In this document: positions 26,876-35,691 of the stretch, piece by piece
Numbering within the stretch: the stretch's first letter is position 1
Layout of the letters: each line of letters starts with the position of its first letter
Program-made: the position numbers and the translations under genes
The notes under the pieces: generated by a model
Told to the model about the DNA's origin: nothing
Databases searched by the model: none
What the model saw: only the letters and a program-made list of their open reading frames with translations
Source: Caldimonas mangrovi
Lineage (GTDB): Bacteria > Pseudomonadota > Gammaproteobacteria > Burkholderiales > Burkholderiaceae_C
Reading direction: 5' to 3'
Length of the DNA stretch: 64,000 nt
NCBI RefSeq assembly: GCF_023721835.1
Contig: NZ_JAMKFE010000002.1
Coordinates: 62,001-126,000, forward strand

Positions 26876-28006
26876 ATGCTGTTGACGCAGGACCAGAGCA
26901 TGATCCGCGACGCCGTGCGCGCGTTCGTGAACGAACAGATCAAGCCGCATGCTGCCCGCTGGGACAAAGAGCATCACTTCCCGAAGGACGTGCACCGCGG
27001 CCTGGCTGAGCTGGGCACCTATGGGGTGTGCGTGCCGACCGGGTACGGCGGTGCGGGCCTCGACTACGTGACGCTGGCATTGGTGCTGGAAGAGATCGCC
27101 GCCGGCGACGGGGGCACCAGCACAGCGGTGAGCGTCAACAACTGCCCCGTCTGCGCGATCCTGATGCGCTACGGCAACGAAGCGCAGAAGCAGCGCTGGC
27201 TGACGCCGCTGGCGCAGGGTGAACTGCTGGGCGCGTTCTGCCTGACCGAACCGCACGCCGGCTCCGACGCGTCCGCGCTGCGCACCACGGCGCGCCGCGA
27301 CGGCGATGCCTATGTGATCGACGGCGTCAAGCAGTTCATCACCAGCGGCAAGCACGGGCAGGTCGCGATCGTCATCGCCGTGACCGACAAGGCCGCCGGC
27401 AAGCGCGGTATCAGCGCCTTCATCGTGCCGACCGACACGCCGGGCTACCGGGTGGCGAGCCTGGAAGACAAGCTGGGCCAGCATTCGAGCGACACCGCGC
27501 AGATCGTCTTCGAGCAATGCCGGGTGCCGGCCGAGAACTTGATCGGCGACGAAGGCGAGGGCTACCGGATCGCGCTGTCGGCGCTGGAGGGTGGGCGTAT
27601 CGGCATCGGCGCGCAAAGCGTGGGCATGGCACGGGCGGCGTTCGAGGCGGCGCTCGACTATGCAAAGCAACGCGAGAGCTTCGGCAAGCCGATCTTCGAG
27701 CACCAGGCGGTGCAGTTCCGGCTGGCCGAGATGGCCACGCAGATCGAGGTGGCGCGGCAGATGGTGTGGCACGCGGCGGCCTTGCGCGATGCGGGCGAGC
27801 CGTGCCTCAAGGAAGCGGCGATGGCGAAGCTGTTCGCCAGCGAGATGGCGGAGCGGGTGTGCTCGGATGCCATCCAGGTGCATGGCGGGTATGGGTATGT
27901 GCGGGACTTTCCCGTGGAGCGCATTTATCGGGATGTGAGGGTGTGCCAGATCTATGAAGGCACTTCGGATGTGCAGAAGATTTTGATTGGAAGGGCGTTG
28001 GGCTAG
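26876..28006 (+). CDS. Acyl-CoA dehydrogenase
   Basis: A 376-residue FAD-dependent acyl-CoA dehydrogenase. Signatures: FCLTEPHAGSDASALRT, RESFGKPIFEHQAVQFRLAE, QVHGGYGYVRDFPVERIYRD and the C-terminal catalytic Glu in CQIYEGTSDVQKILIGRALG. The Glu position is that of short/medium-chain and 2-methyl-branched enzymes, unlike LiuA. It ends the thiolase-MaoC-SDR run. Possible substrates are 2-methylbutyryl-CoA, isobutyryl-CoA or short straight chains. Confidence 0.9.
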   Translation: MLLTQDQSMIRDAVRAFVNEQIKPHAARWDKEHHFPKDVHRGLAELGTYGVCVPTGYGGAGLDYVTLALVLEEIAAGDGGTSTAVSVNNCPVCAILMRYGNEAQKQRWLTPLAQGELLGAFCLTEPHAGSDASALRTTARRDGDAYVIDGVKQFITSGKHGQVAIVIAVTDKAAGKRGISAFIVPTDTPGYRVASLEDKLGQHSSDTAQIVFEQCRVPAENLIGDEGEGYRIALSALEGGRIGIGAQSVGMARAAFEAALDYAKQRESFGKPIFEHQAVQFRLAEMATQIEVARQMVWHAAALRDAGEPCLKEAAMAKLFASEMAERVCSDAIQVHGGYGYVRDFPVERIYRDVRVCQIYEGTSDVQKILIGRALG

Positions 28007-28034
28007 GCCTGCCTGCCTGAAGCGCTGTGCTCCA

Positions 28035-28150
28035 TTGCGCTGCCGCGCCGGGAGTCCGCCCCGGCGGGCGGGTAACTTTCTTCTGCTGGCTCAGAAGAAA
28101 GTCACCAAAGAAGAGAGCCTGAAGAAGAACACCATGCACTCTGACCGTTG
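28035..28150 (+). repeat. Left arm of a long inverted repeat with an internal hairpin
   Basis: Pairs with 28419-28533 over about 115 bases. Shared blocks are GCGCTGCCGCGCCGGGAGTC, CCGCCCCGGCGGGCGGGTAA, GAAGAACACCATGCACTCTG and ACCGTTG. Inside is a small hairpin ACTTTCTTCTG/CAGAAGAAAGT around 28075-28102 whose sequence differs from the right arm while pairing is kept. Confidence 0.85.
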
Positions 28151-28418
28151 TGCTTTTTCCCGTCGGCCCAGCGGGCGGTCGATCCCTGCCGAATGGGCTA
28201 GAACCACCTGCTCGTCCAACACTACGGGTCCGCTGCGCGAGACCCTGGAAGAAGCCAGGAACCCCAGGGCTATGCGTAGCGAGCCCGAGCGCGCTGGCGC
28301 CGTTCGTCTTGTCTTCGGTTCCGGTATTCGGTCCGCTTCGGACCGAAACAACAGGTGTGCGGCTTGTCTAGCCAGCACGGCGATCACAGGCCGCCCGCCG
28401 GACCGCCTTCAAGAAGCT
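28151..28418. other. Non-coding spacer between the inverted-repeat arms
   Basis: These 268 bases show no convincing reading frame and no ribosome-binding site. A short inverted repeat TTCGGTCCGCTTCGGACCGAA occurs near 28327-28347 (central stem TTCGGTCC/GGACCGAA). Short open frames here carry no recognisable protein signature. Confidence 0.6.
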
Positions 28419-28533
28419 CAACGGTCAGAGTGCATGGTGTTCTTCTTCAGGCCCTTTGCTTTGGTGACTTTCATTTGGGCCAGCCAAATGAAAGTTACCC
28501 GCCCGCCGGGGCGGACTCCCGGCGCGGCAGCGC
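28419..28533 (-). repeat. Right arm of the long inverted repeat
   Basis: Reverse-complement partner of 28035-28150. Its internal hairpin reads (minus strand) ACTTTCATTTGG/CCAAATGAAAGT, so several bases differ from the left arm on both sides of the stem and still pair. That covariation suggests the hairpin itself is maintained. Confidence 0.85.
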
Positions 28534-28551
28534 GATGTACTACATCGCTTA

Positions 28552-28642
28552 AGACAGCACTCAGGCAGACAGCACTCAGGCAGACAGCACTCAGGCAGAC
28601 AGCACTCAGGCAGACAGCACTCGGGCAAGGCAGCACTCAGGC
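28552..28642. repeat. 15-bp tandem repeat
   Basis: Four exact copies of AGACAGCACTCAGGC (28552-28611) are followed by one with a single change (AGACAGCACTCGGGC) and a degenerate 16-base copy. The unit is a multiple of three but no gene uses it. It lies just after the inverted repeat and just past the 3' end of the minus-strand MBL gene at 28670. Confidence 0.92.
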
Positions 28643-28669
28643 AGGCAGCAAGCAAGCTCGACAGGCCAG

Positions 28670-29668
28670 CTATTTCGCCTCGCCAGGCACTGGCGAATAC
28701 TCCGCCGGTATCCACCGATACCCGCCCCCCTCCTTCCTCACATGCCCCATCCCGGGAAACGGCAGATGCGCCCCGGCCACCCAGGCGCCCGAGCGCTCCG
28801 CCAGCGCCAGCATCGCCCGACGCGACGCAACGGCGCGCCGGCGATCGGTGTCGTACTCGTACGAGACCTCCGGCTGCACGAACTGCACCGCGTGGAAGTG
28901 CACCACGTCGCCCCACACCAGCAACTGCTGCCCGTCGCCTCCCTCGATCACCCAGGACGTGTGCCCGGGCGTATGCCCGCCGGTGTCCAGCGCCCGCACG
29001 CCCGACGGCAAGGCGTCGCCGGCGGCGAAGCGCTTCAACCGGCCGGCGGCCTCGTAGGGCGCCACGGCGCGCCGGGCCATGTCGAACATCGGGCGCAGGC
29101 CTTGCGGCGCCTGCGCCTGCACCTGCGGGTCGAGCCAGTAGCGCGCGTCTTCGGCCGCCAGCCACACGGTCGCGTTGGGGTACATCGCGCTGCCGTCAGG
29201 CTTCACCAGGCCGCACAGGTGGTCCGGGTGGGCATGGGTCAGCAGCACCGTGTCGACGTCCTCGGGCCGCTCGCCCGCGCTGCGCAGGTTGGCGCCGATG
29301 CGGCCCAGCGTGGGGCCGAAGCAGTCGGCCGTGCCGGCGTCGACCAGGATGCGCGAGTCGCCCCGGCGCACAAGGTAGGCGTTGACCGCCGTCTGGATGC
29401 CGGCCGCCTGCTCGGGCACGTAGGACCACGCCAACAGGCCGGCGGCGCGTTTCGCGGCGATGTCCTTCATGTGCGCGCGGGGCAGGAAGGCCACGCCGTC
29501 GAACAGGGCGGTGACCCGCAGTTCGCCGATGGCCTGGCGGTAGTAGCCGGGCACCTGCTCGAAGGCCGCCGGCTCGGCGGCGGACACCACCGGCCCACCG
29601 GCCGCGGCGCAGGCCAGCAGGGCAGCGTGGACAACAAGACGGCGCGCGTTTCGCGACAGCATGAACAT
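28670..29668 (-). CDS. Exported metallo-beta-lactamase-fold hydrolase
   Basis: A 332-residue MBL-fold protein with a signal peptide (RNARRLVVHAALLACAAAGG, then VVSAAEP with a cleavage site after Ala). The metal motif is VLLTHAHPDHLCGL, with later His ligands in TGGHTPGHTSWVI and a metal Asp in LLVWGDVVHFHAVQF. The start at 29668 is chosen because GGAGGA lies seven bases upstream; 29683 is the alternative. It resembles periplasmic quorum-quenching or AIM-like hydrolases only in general fold. Divergent organisation is absent: the AraC gene at 29767 lies upstream on the same strand. Confidence 0.87.
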   Translation of the reverse strand: MFMLSRNARRLVVHAALLACAAAGGPVVSAAEPAAFEQVPGYYRQAIGELRVTALFDGVAFLPRAHMKDIAAKRAAGLLAWSYVPEQAAGIQTAVNAYLVRRGDSRILVDAGTADCFGPTLGRIGANLRSAGERPEDVDTVLLTHAHPDHLCGLVKPDGSAMYPNATVWLAAEDARYWLDPQVQAQAPQGLRPMFDMARRAVAPYEAAGRLKRFAAGDALPSGVRALDTGGHTPGHTSWVIEGGDGQQLLVWGDVVHFHAVQFVQPEVSYEYDTDRRRAVASRRAMLALAERSGAWVAGAHLPFPGMGHVRKEGGGYRWIPAEYSPVPGEAK

Positions 29669-29766
29669 CGTGGGTTCCTCCATTCGGCACGGGTGGTTGA
29701 ACGAATGGCGCCACGTTACGCGCGGTGGGCGTGCGGCGTCGCTCAGATCGCTGCGTCAAACGCTCA

Positions 29767-30618
29767 TCACCCGGGGGCCTCGGTGCTGTTGCCGATGCGG
29801 GCCGGTTCCAGGCCGTAGCGCTCCTTGAAGCGCTGGACGAAACTCGCGGCGGACTGGTAGCCGACCTTGTCGGCCACGGTCTTGATCGGCCAGCGTGTCG
29901 TGTAGAGCAGGTCCAGCGCGCACGCCAGCCGCGCGTCGCTGACCACGTCGCGCAAGCGGGTGCGTTCCTCGGACAGCCTGCGCCGCAGCGTCGCGCCGCT
30001 CATGCCCAGATCCTGCTCGAAGTCGGCCGAGCGCCAGTCGCGCTGGGGGGCTTGCGCGACCAGGGCGCGCACGCGGGCGGCGACCGTCGCGGTCGGCGGC
30101 ACCAGCAGCGCCGTATGGCCGAGTTCGCACAGGCGCAAGGTCAGGGCGGTGAGGGCCAGGCGCGCGCCTGCCTCGCGCCCTGTGGCGAGGGCGTCGATCC
30201 AACCGGTCATTTCGCGCTCGACCTGCGCTGCCGCCACCTTGCCGATGGGGTTGGACGCCTGCGGCACCAGCGGCCCCCACAGCATGCGTGCACTGGCCAG
30301 CACTTCGTCGCACAGCGGCAGTGCCACCGTGAGGTAGCGGCCATCCGCGGTGTCGGGGATGTTGACGACGTCGAGCCGGTGGCCGGCGGCCATCACCAGC
30401 ATGTCGCCAGGCGCGTAGTGCAGCGAGGTGGCCCCGTGGCGCACGGTCTTCGTGCCGCGCAGGACGACCGCCAACTGCCCGCGTTCGACCTGCACCGACT
30501 TGACGCCGTGCTCGCGCCGCGCGGTGATGCACGCGAAGGCATGGCCGGCGGACGCGGCGCTGTCCTCCACCAGACGGCTCAGGGCCGGCACCAGCAAGGG
30601 CTCATGGGGGGCATTCAT
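29767..30618 (-). CDS. AraC-family transcriptional regulator
   Basis: A 283-residue regulator with an N-terminal cupin-like sensor region (about 20-130; LHYAPGDMLVMAAGHRLDVV) and two C-terminal helix-turn-helix units (FEQDLGMSGATLRRRLSEER; PIKTVADKVGYQSAASFVQR, FKERYGLEPARI). It is 98 bases upstream of the exported MBL gene in the same direction and may regulate it. The inducer is unknown. Confidence 0.9.
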   Translation of the reverse strand: MNAPHEPLLVPALSRLVEDSAASAGHAFACITARREHGVKSVQVERGQLAVVLRGTKTVRHGATSLHYAPGDMLVMAAGHRLDVVNIPDTADGRYLTVALPLCDEVLASARMLWGPLVPQASNPIGKVAAAQVEREMTGWIDALATGREAGARLALTALTLRLCELGHTALLVPPTATVAARVRALVAQAPQRDWRSADFEQDLGMSGATLRRRLSEERTRLRDVVSDARLACALDLLYTTRWPIKTVADKVGYQSAASFVQRFKERYGLEPARIGNSTEAPG

Positions 30619-30739
30619 GGCCGTGATGATGGCACCGCCTGCAAGCCCGCGCCGCCGGGGGGCGGTTCGCGCGTAGCGGCGTCACGGCGCGCGGCAACCC
30701 CCTGAACCGGGGCCGGTGCCTCGCCCATAATCCGTCTCC

Positions 30740-32182
30740 ATGAACATCATCATCCTCGGCGCCGGCCGCGTCGGCGAAAGCGTCGCCGAAAATCTGGTGT
30801 CCGAGCGCAATGACATCACTGTCATCGACGCCAACCCGCAACGGGTACGCGAACTGCAGGATCGCCTCGACCTGCGCGGTGTCGTCGGCAACGGCATCCA
30901 GCCTTCGGTGCTGCAGGACGCCGGGGCACAGGATGCCGACATGCTGATCGCCTGTGCGCCGCTGGACGAGACCAATCTGGTCACCTGCAAGATTGCCCAC
31001 GACATGTTCAGCATCCCGACGACGATCGCTCGGGTGCGGTCCCCCGAGTTCGTCGACGGCTCCACGCTGATGGGCAAGGCGGGCTTCGCGGTCGACCGCG
31101 TGATCTGCCCCGAGGCTTCGCTGACACGCTACATCCGCAAGCTGATCGAATACCCCGAGGCCCTGCAGGTGCTGGAGTTCGCCGAAGGGCTGGTGAGCCT
31201 GATCGCCGTGCGCGCGGTGTCCGGGGGCGCCTTGGTGCGGCACACGATCTCCGAGCTGCCGAGCCTGGTGCCGGATGCGGAAATGCGCATCGTCTCGATC
31301 TACCGGCGGGACCCGGAAGGACCGGACCGCCAGGTGACGTGCGAAGGCAGCACCCGGGTCGAGCCCGGCGACGAGGTTTTCGTGCTGGCGGCGACCGGCC
31401 ATATCCGCATGGTGCTCGAAGCGCTGCGCCGGCGCGACCGCCCGGTCAAGCGCGTGATGATCGCTGGCGGCGGACGGGTGGGCCTGCGACTCGCCCGGCT
31501 GCTGCAGGGCGACTACCGGGTCAAGCTGATCGAGCACGACCCGGTGCGCTGCGAGTACCTGGCGTCGCAACTGGCGGCCGACACGCTGGTGCTGGGCGGC
31601 GACTCGACCGACGAGGAGCTGCTCGAGGAAGAGAACGTGCACGACATGGACCTGTTCCTCGCGCTGACCAACGACGACGAGGACAACATCATGTCCTGCC
31701 TGCTCGCCAAGCGCATGGGCGCCAAGCGGGTGCTGGCGCTGATCAATCGCAAGGCGTATGCGGACTTGGTGCAGGGCACCGAGATCGACATCGCGCTGTC
31801 GCCGGCACAGGCGGTGATCGGCGAGCTGCTCGCGCACGTGCGCCGCGGCGACGTGGAGGCAGTGCACAGCCTGCGCCGCGGCGCGGCCGAAGCGCTGGAA
31901 GCGGTGGCGCGCGGCGACCGGCAGTCGTCGAAGGTGGTCGGACGCCGCATCGAGGAGCTGAAACTGCCCAAAGGCGCACAGATCGGCGCCATCGTGCGCG
32001 GCCTGCCCGACGCGGAGGTGCCGGCCGACGAACTGGAAAAACGCAGGCTCGCCGCCCAGGTGCTGATTGCACACCATGACACGGTGATCGAGTCGAACGA
32101 CCACGTGATCATCTTCCTGCCGCGCAAGCGCGACGTGCGCGAGGTCGAGAAGCTGTTCCAGGTCAGCGCGATTTTCTTCTGA
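30740..32182 (+). CDS. trkA: Trk potassium uptake regulatory protein TrkA
   Basis: Cytosolic NAD(H)-binding regulator of the TrkH potassium channel. The 480 residues contain two RCK modules: the first Rossmann site is MNIIILGAGRVGESVAENLV and the second VMIAGGGRVGLRLARLLQGD, each followed by a TrkA-C domain. DVRVIAPE-like ends are seen around DRVICPEASLTRYI. trkH follows 17 bases downstream, as in many Betaproteobacteria, although the usual ntrX neighbour is missing. Confidence 0.95.
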   Translation: MNIIILGAGRVGESVAENLVSERNDITVIDANPQRVRELQDRLDLRGVVGNGIQPSVLQDAGAQDADMLIACAPLDETNLVTCKIAHDMFSIPTTIARVRSPEFVDGSTLMGKAGFAVDRVICPEASLTRYIRKLIEYPEALQVLEFAEGLVSLIAVRAVSGGALVRHTISELPSLVPDAEMRIVSIYRRDPEGPDRQVTCEGSTRVEPGDEVFVLAATGHIRMVLEALRRRDRPVKRVMIAGGGRVGLRLARLLQGDYRVKLIEHDPVRCEYLASQLAADTLVLGGDSTDEELLEEENVHDMDLFLALTNDDEDNIMSCLLAKRMGAKRVLALINRKAYADLVQGTEIDIALSPAQAVIGELLAHVRRGDVEAVHSLRRGAAEALEAVARGDRQSSKVVGRRIEELKLPKGAQIGAIVRGLPDAEVPADELEKRRLAAQVLIAHHDTVIESNDHVIIFLPRKRDVREVEKLFQVSAIFF

Positions 32183-32199
32183 CGAAAGCCGACTTTTCC

Positions 32200-33669
32200 A
32201 TGCAATCGGTGCTGCCCGTTGTCGGCATCCTCGGCGTGATCGTGATGTTCTTTGCCGGGGCGATGCTCGTGCCGTTGAGCGTGGCGCTGTTCGGCGACGA
32301 AACCGCCGCGCGCTCCTATCACGGCGCCATCGCTGCGACTTTCGGCAGCGGCCTGCTCATGTGGCTGGCGGCACGCCGGTTCCGTCGCGAGCTGCAGCCG
32401 CGCGACGGGGTGCTGCTCGTGTCGCTGGCGTGGACGGTGCTGCCGCTGTTCGCGAGCCTGCCGCTGATCATCTACTTCCGCCAGGCCGGCATGCCGATCT
32501 CGTTCACCGACGCGTACTTCGAGGCGATGTCGGGGCTGACCACCACCGGCGCGACCGTGCTGGCCGGGCTCGACAAGCTGCCTGCGTCCATCAACCTGTG
32601 GCGCTGCTTCATGCAGTGGATGGGCGGCATGGGCATCCTCGTGCTGGCGGTGGCGATCCTGCCCCTGCTGGGCGCGGGCGGCAGCCAGATCTTCAAGGCC
32701 GAGACCAGCGGGCCGATGAAGGACGCCAAGCTGACGCCGCGCATCACCGAGACGGCCAAGGGGCTGTGGACGGTCTATTGCGTCTTCTCGGTCGCCTGCC
32801 TGCTGGCCTTTCGCGCGGGGGGCATGAGCTGGCTCGACGCGTGGATGCACATGTTCACCACCGTGAGCCTGGGGGGGCTGTCGTCCCATGACGCCAGCTT
32901 CGGGTACTTCGCGTCGCCGCTGCTGGAATGGACGGCGGTCTTCTTCATGCTGGTGGCCAGCTGCAACTTCGCGCTGTACTTCGTGGCGCTGCGCAAGCGA
33001 TCCACCCGCAAGCTGATGGTCGACCCCGAAGTGCGGGGCACCCTCGGCCTGATGGTCGGCAGCAGCCTGCTCGTCGCGACACTGCTGCTCGTGAAGGGCA
33101 CCTACGCCGACCCGCTCGAAGCGCTGCGGGCGGCGTTCTTCAACGTGGTGTCGATCGCATCGACCACCGGCTATGCCACGGTGGACTACAGCCATTGGCC
33201 GGTCTTCGCGCCCGTGCTGATGCTGATGCTGTCCGGCATGGCGACCAGCGCCGGCTCCACCGGTGCCGGCATCAAGATGGTCCGCGTCATCATCCTGCTG
33301 AAGCAGGCGTTGCGAGAGATGTCGCGCATCGTGCATCCGCGTGCGGTGAACCCGGTGATGCTGGGCGACACCAGCGTGCCGGGCAGCACCATCTTCGCGG
33401 TGCTGGCCTTCATGCTCGTCTACGGGGCGACGATCATCAGCCTGACGATGCTGCTGCTGCTGACCGACCTCGACGTCATCACCGCGTTCACCGCCATCGT
33501 CGCGAGCGTGAACAACATGGGCCCGGGACTGGGCAGCGTCGGGCCGGCCGGCAACTTCGGCGGGCTCACCGACTTCCAGACCTGGGTCTGCACGGCCGCG
33601 ATGCTGCTCGGGCGGCTGGAAATGCTGTCCTTCATGGTGTTGCTGACCCCGTCGTTCTGGCGCAAGTAG
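32200..33669 (+). CDS. trkH: Trk potassium uptake channel TrkH
   Basis: A 489-residue integral membrane potassium channel with four M1-P-M2-like repeats. Selectivity-filter-like segments are seen at AMSGLTTTGATVL, TVSLGGLSSHDASFG, VSIASTTGYATVDY and ASVNNMGPGLGSVG, with the intramembrane loop region SGMATSAGSTGAGIKMVR. It works with TrkA encoded just upstream. The 222-base gap after the stop includes a CGCCGGC/GCCGGCG stem near 33757-33785 that could act as a terminator, but no clear T run follows. Confidence 0.95.
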   Translation: MQSVLPVVGILGVIVMFFAGAMLVPLSVALFGDETAARSYHGAIAATFGSGLLMWLAARRFRRELQPRDGVLLVSLAWTVLPLFASLPLIIYFRQAGMPISFTDAYFEAMSGLTTTGATVLAGLDKLPASINLWRCFMQWMGGMGILVLAVAILPLLGAGGSQIFKAETSGPMKDAKLTPRITETAKGLWTVYCVFSVACLLAFRAGGMSWLDAWMHMFTTVSLGGLSSHDASFGYFASPLLEWTAVFFMLVASCNFALYFVALRKRSTRKLMVDPEVRGTLGLMVGSSLLVATLLLVKGTYADPLEALRAAFFNVVSIASTTGYATVDYSHWPVFAPVLMLMLSGMATSAGSTGAGIKMVRVIILLKQALREMSRIVHPRAVNPVMLGDTSVPGSTIFAVLAFMLVYGATIISLTMLLLLTDLDVITAFTAIVASVNNMGPGLGSVGPAGNFGGLTDFQTWVCTAAMLLGRLEMLSFMVLLTPSFWRK

Positions 33670-33891
33670 CCTCGATCGCCCCTTTCGTTCAGCTGATATT
33701 CAGGATGCGCGGCGCGGCACGCTGCAGATCGCACCGATCTGTGCGGCCGCGGCGCTCGCCGGCCCTCTGCACGGCGCCGGCGGCGCGGGTTTTCGCTAGC
33801 CCCCCCACCGTCACTGCTGTCTAGCATGGTCCGACCCACCCGTCCGGCAGAGACGAGGGGCCCGTCGAACCACCTCAGCAGGAGACAAGCC

Positions 33892-35007
33892 GTGAGTCAA
33901 TCTACCTCGCAGCGCCGCCGCTTCCTCAAGCGTGCCGGTGCGGGCGCCGTCGGTGCCGGTGCCACCGCCTTCCCCGCCATCTCGACCGCGCAGACCACGT
34001 CGCTGCGCTTCCAGAGCACCTGGCCGGCGAAGGACATCTTCCACGAGTACGCGAACGACTTCGCGAAAAAGATCAACGACATGGCGGGCAACCGCCTGAA
34101 GATCGAGGTGCTGCCCGCCGGTGCGGTGGTGCCGGCGTTCCAGTTGCTCGACGCGGTCAGCAAGGGCACGCTCGACGGCGGCCATGGCGTGGTCGCCTAC
34201 TGGTACGGCAAGAATCCCGCCGTTGCCTTGTGGGGTTCCGGCCCGGCCTTCGGGATGGACCCGAACATGGTGCTGTCATGGCACTACTACGGCGGTGGCA
34301 AGCAGCTGCTCGACGAGATCTACAAGAGCCTGAACCTCGAGGTGCAGTCCTTTCTGTACGGCCCGATGCCGACGCAGCCGCTCGGCTGGTTCAAGAAGCC
34401 GGTCGCGCGCGCCGCCGACCTGAAGGGGCTGAAGTTCCGCACCGTGGGCCTGGCCGTGGACGTGTTCACCGAGATGGGCGTCGCGGTCAACCCGCTGCCG
34501 GGCGGCGAAATCGTCCCCGCGCTCGACCGTGGCTTGATCGATGCGGCAGAGTTCAACAATGCGTCCAGCGACCGCGTGCTCGGCTTCCCGGACGTGGCGA
34601 AGAACTGCATGCTGCAAAGCTTCCACCAGTCGGGCGAGCAGTTCGAGATCCTGTTCAACAAGGGCAAGTACGACGCGCTGCCGACCGAGCTGAAGTCGGT
34701 GATCGACTATGCGGTGCAGGCCGCGTCGGCCGACATGAGCTGGAAGGCGATCGATCGCTACTCGAAGGACTACTTCGAGATGCAGCAGAAGCAGGGCGTG
34801 AAGTTCTACAAGACGCCCGACGCCATCCTGCGCGCGCAGCTGGCAGCCTGGGACAAGGTGACGAGCAAGAAGTCGGCCGAGAACGCCAGCTTCAAGAAGG
34901 TGATGGACTCGATGAAGGCCTATGCACAGCGCTGCGGGCGCTGGCAGAACGACACGATGGTCGACTTCAAGATGGCCTACAACCACTACTTCTCCGGCAA
35001 GCGCTGA
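33892..35007 (+). CDS. TRAP transporter substrate-binding protein (DctP family)
   Basis: Periplasmic solute receptor of a TRAP transporter; 371 residues. A Tat-type signal (SQRRRFLKRAGAGAVGAGA) ends in AISTAQ. The mature part starts TTSLRFQSTWPAKDIFHEYA; the family motif around LKGLKFRTVGLAVDVFTEMG and the substrate-site Arg are present, followed by GGEIVPALDRGLIDAAEFNN. The GTG at 33892 has AGCAGGAGA upstream. The Tat signal suggests folding or cofactor loading before export. The family binds mainly organic acids; the ligand here is unknown. Permease genes follow after a hairpin. Confidence 0.92.
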   Translation: MSQSTSQRRRFLKRAGAGAVGAGATAFPAISTAQTTSLRFQSTWPAKDIFHEYANDFAKKINDMAGNRLKIEVLPAGAVVPAFQLLDAVSKGTLDGGHGVVAYWYGKNPAVALWGSGPAFGMDPNMVLSWHYYGGGKQLLDEIYKSLNLEVQSFLYGPMPTQPLGWFKKPVARAADLKGLKFRTVGLAVDVFTEMGVAVNPLPGGEIVPALDRGLIDAAEFNNASSDRVLGFPDVAKNCMLQSFHQSGEQFEILFNKGKYDALPTELKSVIDYAVQAASADMSWKAIDRYSKDYFEMQQKQGVKFYKTPDAILRAQLAAWDKVTSKKSAENASFKKVMDSMKAYAQRCGRWQNDTMVDFKMAYNHYFSGKR

Positions 35008-35023
35008 GGCGCTCCGCGCAGCA

Positions 35024-35054
35024 CGAGGGCGCCGGGACGGCGCCCTCGCGTTTT
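35024..35054 (+). terminator. Terminator/attenuator hairpin between binding-protein and permease genes
   Basis: CGAGGGCGCC-GGGAC-GGCGCCCTCG is a perfect 10-bp stem followed by CGTTTT. It lies 16 bases after the binding-protein stop and 23 before the next start. Partial termination here would give more receptor than membrane protein, a common stoichiometry control. Confidence 0.7.
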
Positions 35055-35076
35055 CCCTCCAGCTTCGAAAGGCGTC

Positions 35077-35691
35077 ATGCAGAAAGTGCTGCTTGCGGTC
35101 GATGCGATGTCGACCTGGCTCGGAAAGCTTGCCGCGTGGACGGTGGTCGGGCTCACCGCGCTGATCAGCTGGGAGGTGTTTTCCCGCTATGCGCTGAACC
35201 GGCCGCATGCCTGGGTGCTCGACGCGCAGATCATGCTCTACGGCACGCTGTTCATGCTGGCCGGTGCCTACACCCTGTCGAAGAACGGGCATGTGCGCGG
35301 CGACGTGCTGTACGGCTTTCTTCGCCCGCGCACGCAGGCGACGATCGACCTGGTGCTTTACGTGGTGTTTTTCCTGCCCGGCATCGTTGCACTCACCTGG
35401 GCCGGCTGGATCTACGCGCAGGAATCGCTTGCGATCCGGGAGCAGACCTTCTCGGCCGACCCGTTGCCGCTGTACCCGTTCAAGTTCGTGATCCCGCTGG
35501 CCGGTCTGGCACTGCTGCTTCAGGGCGCCGTGGAGATCGTGCGCTGCGTGCTGTGCCTGCGTGATGGGCAGTGGCCGTCACGCGAGCGCGACGTCGAGGA
35601 GGTCGACGTCGACAAGCTCAAGGAGATGGTGCACGTGAAGGACGCCGACGAAGACCCGGTGCATGCAGGCACCTCCGGGAGCGGTCGATGA
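35077..35691 (+). CDS. TRAP transporter small permease (DctQ family)
   Basis: A 204-residue protein with four membrane segments (about 18-38, 50-70, 88-110, 128-150) and the DctQ pattern WEVFSRYALNRPHAWVLDAQ. The C-terminal about 40 residues are unusually acidic (EEVDVDKLKEMVHVKDADED). Its stop overlaps the large-permease start (ATGA), so the two membrane subunits are made together. Confidence 0.9.
   Translation: MQKVLLAVDAMSTWLGKLAAWTVVGLTALISWEVFSRYALNRPHAWVLDAQIMLYGTLFMLAGAYTLSKNGHVRGDVLYGFLRPRTQATIDLVLYVVFFLPGIVALTWAGWIYAQESLAIREQTFSADPLPLYPFKFVIPLAGLALLLQGAVEIVRCVLCLRDGQWPSRERDVEEVDVDKLKEMVHVKDADEDPVHAGTSGSGR

Noticed and set aside
28091-28387. Short open frames within the inverted-repeat island
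   Set aside because: They read through the repeat arms and have no start signals or protein signatures.
28552-28642. Possible CRISPR array
   Set aside because: The units are directly contiguous 15-mers without spacers and no cas gene is present.
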